NCBI GenBank assembly: GCA_024220525.1 | Contig: JAMYWO010000128.1 | Span: forward strand, 112,844-123,738 | DNA length: 10,895 bases | Reading direction: 5' to 3' | From: Cochliopodium minus | Taxonomy: Eukaryota; Discosea; Himatismenida; Cochliopodiidae | Shown: piece after piece, positions 7,627 through 10,895 of the stretch | How positions within the stretch are numbered: position 1 is the first letter of the stretch | Layout: each line of letters opens with the position of its first letter | Notes under the pieces: generated by a model | What the model saw: only the letters and a program-made list of their open reading frames with translations | Told to the model about the DNA's origin: nothing | The model's database searches: none | Position numbers and translations under genes: made by a program

Positions 7627-9456
7627 ATGAGAAAGTTTGTAAATCAATTCAAATATTCAAAGGTTCTCAAAAATTATCCAAAATCATTTTCTTTCCCAAA
7701 ATATGGACAATACATTTTAAACAAAAATTATATCAAGAAGAATATTATTTTTGAGAACAAACCTTTTTTCATCAAAGAATATACCACCAAAAGCATTGAT
7801 TATGAAGAATTTACAAAATTAATGAATGAATCTCAAAAATTCGAAATAGAAGGAAATAAGGAAGAATCAATTTCCATAAAATTAAAATTATTAAAGAGAT
7901 TTGAAGATAATCTTTCTCAATCAGCCCAAACCGATGATTTTCTGAAAAAAAAGATTATTCTACTCATTGAAATTGCAAGAAGTTATTTTGCTCTTGGTTC
8001 TCTTCATAATATGAAGTATTATTTCACTGAAAGCATTGATTTGATGAAAAATCAAAAACTCTTTTCTTTAGAAGAACAAATTTGCGTTCAATTCGAATTT
8101 TCAAATTACCTTATTCAATTAAAGTACCCTGAATCTGCCATTCTCTTTCTCTCTCAATCTTCGATCCCCCATCTCCTTTCCACTCTCCCCCCTTCCCTCC
8201 TTTCCTCTCTCCAAAGTTCTGTTGCAAACACTTATGGTACCCCAACCCCTCCTACCACCGACACAGAAGGTAAAGTTGTCTCTCTTCACCCCTCTCTTCT
8301 CGTACCTCCTCCTCCCTCTCTCCTCTCCTCTTCTCCTTCTATTCCCAATTTGACTCCTTCTCCCACTTCTACCCCAACTCCTACTCCCAAAAAACAAACC
8401 AGAAAGAAAAAGGGAGCAAGTGGAACAGAGGACAACACTGTAAATGTTGATAACGTAACTAATCTGATTAATGTTGAGGAAACAAATGAAAAGAAAACTA
8501 AAAAAGAAAAAAAAACCAAAAAAACTTCCAACAGCACTTCCAATAGTACTTCTGCCAACCCTTCTGTAAATACTTCTGTTATCGACACCCCATCCAACAA
8601 TATTAGTAATGAAAAGATAGAGATAGGAAAAGAGGATGAAGAAAAGATAAGGAAAATAAGTGAGAGTTACATTTTTCTTTCAGAATTGTACAGAATGTGT
8701 AACAATTTAAAAGATTCTCTTGAATCTTCAAAAAAAGCATTTCAATTTGCAGATAAATTAGGGAAAGGAGAAGAAAATGAAAAAATTAAAAACTATTCTT
8801 CTAAAAATTTATCTTCTTCTTTTTTCAATTTTATTTCAACCTTCAACTCTTTCACTGAAAATTCTTTGGCTCTTCCTCATTTGCTTCAATCTCTCAACTT
8901 TTCTATTATATCTTCTTTTCACCAATTAACTTACAACATTCTTTTTGAAATAGGAAACATCCACAAAAAATTGAAGAATCTCCCTCTCTCTCTTTCTTAT
9001 TTCCAATCTGCCCTCTCTTTAGAAAGTAAACTAGAGAATATCAGTGATGATGACAAAGCAAACATTAGAAATGAAATAGGAGAATTACATTTTGCGATGG
9101 GAGAGTATGAGCTTTCAAAAACTTTTTTTTCAGAAGCAAACAAATTAACTGAAAAAACAAAACTTTTCCTCACTCTCCATCTCCTCACTTTTAATAATCT
9201 TGCTCTTGTTTCCATTTCCCAACACAAAACAGAGGCAGCAAAGAGATACTTGAAAAGAGTGATTGATATTGGAGGTGCCATTCAAGAAAGAACTAATCTC
9301 GCCATAGCACACAAACGTCTTAGTATAATTTATGAAAAAGAAGGAGATACTTCCAGTTCCAAACTTCACCATACTGCTGCCCACAGTATCCAAACAGACT
9401 ATGGAACTCAATTATTCGATAAAGATGGAAACAAAGTTGATGTTGAGTATTCTTAA
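7627..9456 (+). CDS. TPR-like helical-repeat protein, possible mitochondrial presequence, 609 aa, intronless
   Basis: A single uninterrupted frame from ATG 7627 to TAA. Residues 1–50 are rich in Lys, Arg, Phe and Tyr with the first acidic residue only at about 43, consistent with a mitochondrial targeting sequence. Residues about 60–175 form amphipathic helices (for example IEIARSYFALGSLHNMKYYF). Residues about 175–345 are a low-complexity linker: first Ser/Pro/Leu/Thr-rich, coded by a pyrimidine-rich stretch, then Lys-rich (KKTRKKKG, KKTKKEKKTKK), then Ser/Thr/Asn-rich. Helical repeats resume to the end, with TPR-like units such as LPLSLSYFQSALSLESKL, GELHFAMGEYELSKTFFSEA and LAIAHKRLSIIYEKEGD. 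TPR arrays mediate protein–protein binding; no enzymatic motif is visible. I cannot name an orthologue. It is the only complete gene here without an intron and is convergent with the FGE gene. Confidence 0.8.
   Translation: MRKFVNQFKYSKVLKNYPKSFSFPKYGQYILNKNYIKKNIIFENKPFFIKEYTTKSIDYEEFTKLMNESQKFEIEGNKEESISIKLKLLKRFEDNLSQSAQTDDFLKKKIILLIEIARSYFALGSLHNMKYYFTESIDLMKNQKLFSLEEQICVQFEFSNYLIQLKYPESAILFLSQSSIPHLLSTLPPSLLSSLQSSVANTYGTPTPPTTDTEGKVVSLHPSLLVPPPPSLLSSSPSIPNLTPSPTSTPTPTPKKQTRKKKGASGTEDNTVNVDNVTNLINVEETNEKKTKKEKKTKKTSNSTSNSTSANPSVNTSVIDTPSNNISNEKIEIGKEDEEKIRKISESYIFLSELYRMCNNLKDSLESSKKAFQFADKLGKGEENEKIKNYSSKNLSSSFFNFISTFNSFTENSLALPHLLQSLNFSIISSFHQLTYNILFEIGNIHKKLKNLPLSLSYFQSALSLESKLENISDDDKANIRNEIGELHFAMGEYELSKTFFSEANKLTEKTKLFLTLHLLTFNNLALVSISQHKTEAAKRYLKRVIDIGGAIQERTNLAIAHKRLSIIYEKEGDTSSSKLHHTAAHSIQTDYGTQLFDKDGNKVDVEYS
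8135..8395 (+). repeat. Pyrimidine-rich (CT) coding stretch in the TPR gene
   Basis: The plus strand is dominated by CTC, TCT, TCC and CCT tracts encoding Ser/Leu/Pro/Thr, and is richer in C than any other block of this size in the window. Long minus-strand frames here (purine-rich, Arg/Gly/Glu) are its mirror image and not genes. Confidence 0.6.
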
Positions 9457-9491
9457 ACAACAATATTGAAAAAATTAAAATTTTATTTAAT
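9457..9491. terminator. 35-bp convergent gap shared by two gene 3' ends
   Basis: Only 35 bp lie between the TAA of the TPR gene (plus) and the TAA of the FGE gene (minus). Both 3' UTRs must overlap the neighbouring transcript or be extremely short. AATAAA-type hexamers occur on the minus strand at the very end of the FGE coding sequence. Confidence 0.5.
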
Positions 9492-10770
9492 TTATTTTAT
9501 TTTATTCGTTTTGATATCTTTTGCACAACGAAATGAAATATGAATATTCGAAGTATCAGGAGAGGTTAAACTCTTTGCTGCTATTCTGTACCTAATATCC
9601 AAAACTGAAGATTTAGTAAAATTTAATATTTTTCTTTCTGGAAGCTCACCTATGACAATAATTTTTAGAACACAAAAAAGATCCTCCCTTCATCAACCCT
9701 TCTTCTCTAATCAAAAAATTAAAACTAGCAATAATTTTTATTTATTTTTTTACTTGACCCATTCCCAACAATTCCCAAGCATTTCATAAAGACCATTATT
9801 TAAAGGGGGAAAACTTTTGGAAGGAGCAAAACTATAAAAATTATCTTCTATTCTCTTTTCTTTAGGAAAATTTCCTTGAAAAAAATTTATTTTCCATTTT
9901 CTTTCTCCTTTTTCTTCTCCACCTCCTTCTCCCGGTTCTTCATCCCCCCAACTATATTTTTTTTCTACATATTCTATTACATCTTCACTTTCATCTTCTT
10001 TTTCTTTCTCTGAATTGTTCTTTTAATTATTAAATACATTATTTAATACATTATTAAATACATTATTTAATACATTATTAAATACATTATTTAATACATC
10101 ATTTAATACATTATTTCTAACATTATTTATAACATTGTCATTGTTACTATTTTATTTTTTATACTAGGGTTAATGTAACTTTTAGTGACATCGTTTTTTT
10201 CATCTCTTGCTCCCAAAATCCATTCTAAAATTAAAAAATAATCAAAATTAAGAAGTTGATTTAAACTTTAAAAAGATTTAACATTTATTTTTTATTTTTT
10301 ATTTTTTATTATTTATTATTTTATTATTTTATTATTTATTATTTATTATTTATTATTTATTATTTATTATTTATTGTTTATTATTTATTGTTTATTGTTT
10401 ATTTTAATTACTAGGTATTCTTCATTTTTACCTGCTTCAGTGGGTAATCTTTTCCCTAAAAATAAAAACATTTTTATTATAATTTTTATTACTATAATTT
10501 TATTATTATTATAATTTTTATTACTATCATAATTACTATAATTTTTATTATTATAATTTTTTAAAATTTAAACATTTTTTTATTTTTTTACCTGCCCACT
10601 GGCAAAAAAGAGAAGCATCCAGTTGCGAAACATGAACAACGGGGTTTTCATCTAAAAAAAAAGAAAAATTAGAGTAAGGATTTCTCCAATTTGCCCCTTC
10701 TCTTTTCACAAACCATGGTGCATTTTCTACCACCTCATCTTCCTCTCTTTTTTCTATAAATCCTTCAAAA
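9492..10770 (-). CDS. SUMF1: Formylglycine-generating enzyme (sulfatase-modifying factor 1), 3' part, six visible exons
   Basis: FGE oxidises the active-site Cys of sulfatases to formylglycine in the ER. Minus-strand exons: 10770–10592, 10455–10432, 10224–10148, 10019–9754, 9706–9650, 9591–9492; 233 residues are visible and the N-terminus with signal peptide lies beyond the window. Motifs in order: FEGF, ENAPWF, GANWRNP, NPVVHVS, DASLFCQWAG, KRLPTEAEW, YSWGDE, GLYEMLGNCWEWV, KGGSFLCSKNYCHRYRIAAKS, SFRCA. The two catalytic copper-ligand cysteines are present with the C-x4-C spacing of human Cys336/Cys341 (codons 9670–9672 and 9655–9657), so this is FGE and not the inactive SUMF2 type. Oddities: a Glu/Lys-rich insertion of about 35 residues between EAEW and YSWG, and loss of the roughly 20-residue loop (SDWW region in human) between WEW and KGGS. 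The junction of exons 3 and 4 (donor GTAACA at 10147, acceptor AAAAG at 10020) is the least sure; phase fits. Confidence 0.92.
10020..10147 (-). repeat. FGE intron of nine 12-bp tandem units
   Basis: On the plus strand 10031–10138 consists of nine 12-bp units alternating TAAATACATTAT and TTAATACATTAT, degenerating at the high end. In one minus frame it reads as an uninterrupted N-N-V-L / N-N-V-F repeat ending in TAA beside the acceptor, so it mimics an Asn-rich coding tract. It is scored as a 128-bp intron because no frame connects both ends without a stop. Confidence 0.7.
10225..10431 (-). repeat. FGE intron with a 7-bp TTATTTA microsatellite
   Basis: 207-bp intron (sense donor GTAAAA, acceptor AATTTTAG). 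About 10300–10400 on the plus strand is a long (TTATTTA)n array with TTGTTTA variants at its high end. The 7-mer matches the array in lipase intron 5 but is in the opposite orientation relative to transcription. Confidence 0.85.
10456..10591 (-). repeat. FGE intron with ATAATTTTTATTA repeats
   Basis: 136-bp intron (sense donor GTAAAAA, acceptor TTTTTAG). From about 10475 to 10565 the plus strand repeats TATAATTTTTATTACTATAATTTTTATTATTA-like units with small variations. Confidence 0.75.
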
Positions 10771-10895
10771 CTACAATTAAATAAATTAAATAAATTAAAT
10801 TTGATAAATAAAATAAATAAAATAAAATAAATTTGATAAATTTGATAAATTTGATAAATTTGATAAATTTGATAAATTTGATAAATTTGATAAAT
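10771..10895 (-). repeat. FGE intron (partial) with 9-bp TTTGATAAA tandem array running off the window
   Basis: Sense-strand acceptor TTGTAG at 10775–10771 ends this intron; its donor is outside the window. Seven perfect TTTGATAAA units occupy 10832–10894 and continue to the edge. On the transcribed sense strand the unit is TTTATCAAA, as in Prp40 intron 2, and both arrays lead into similar TTTATTTTATTTTATT sequence. Confidence 0.9.

Noticed and set aside
8119-8600. Minus-strand frames opposite the TPR gene linker (Arg/Gly-rich and Glu/Val-rich)
   Set aside because: Mirror images of the pyrimidine-rich coding stretch; the plus frame is continuous for 609 codons.
10029-10138. CRISPR-like or regulatory array from the regular 12-bp units
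   Set aside because: Units are contiguous without spacers, AT-only apart from one C, and sit inside an intron of a eukaryotic gene.
10551-10733. Stand-alone 60-residue minus-strand protein beginning at 10733
   Set aside because: It is the middle of FGE exon 10770–10592 plus read-through into the next intron; the real reading is spliced.

Overview
The window comes from the nuclear genome of an AT-rich single-celled eukaryote. Almost every gene is split by GT–AG introns. TAA, TAG and TGA all act as stops and tryptophan is TGG, so the standard code fits and a ciliate code does not. Low-complexity Asn/Ser coding tracts, oligo(A) just before start codons and very small intergenic gaps recall dictyostelid amoebae, but I cannot exclude other AT-rich protists (heteroloboseans, anaeramoebae).

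Layout from left to right. 1–354 is an unresolved gene edge. 355–585 (minus) is a 59-residue, two-exon MOZART1/MZT1 gene, a gamma-tubulin complex microprotein. 586–866 is a divergent promoter region holding a GC-elevated, hairpin-rich island followed by an A18 run. 867–3107 (plus, 3 exons) is a Prp40/PRPF40 homologue of the U1 snRNP. After a 77-bp gap, 3185–7030 (plus, 8 exons, predicted 882 aa) is a multi-pass membrane protein ending in a class 3 (DAG-lipase-like) lipase domain with a large Asn/Asp insertion. 7121–7488 (plus, 2 exons) is a 103-aa membrane protein I do not recognise. 7627–9456 (plus, no intron) is a 609-aa TPR-like protein with a possible mitochondrial presequence. 9492–10770 (minus, 6 visible exons, 5' end beyond the window) is a formylglycine-generating enzyme (SUMF1/FGE) with both catalytic cysteines, facing the TPR gene tail to tail only 35 bp away.

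The genes do not form a pathway; they look like ordinary housekeeping neighbours packed tightly. What is unusual is structural. Introns fall into a short class (about 47–69 bp) and a long class (128–385 bp) that is mostly swollen by microsatellites, and the same 9-bp and 7-bp units recur in introns of different genes. Splice sites were assigned by hand from reading-frame phase and family motifs; the FGE exon 3/4 junction is the least certain.
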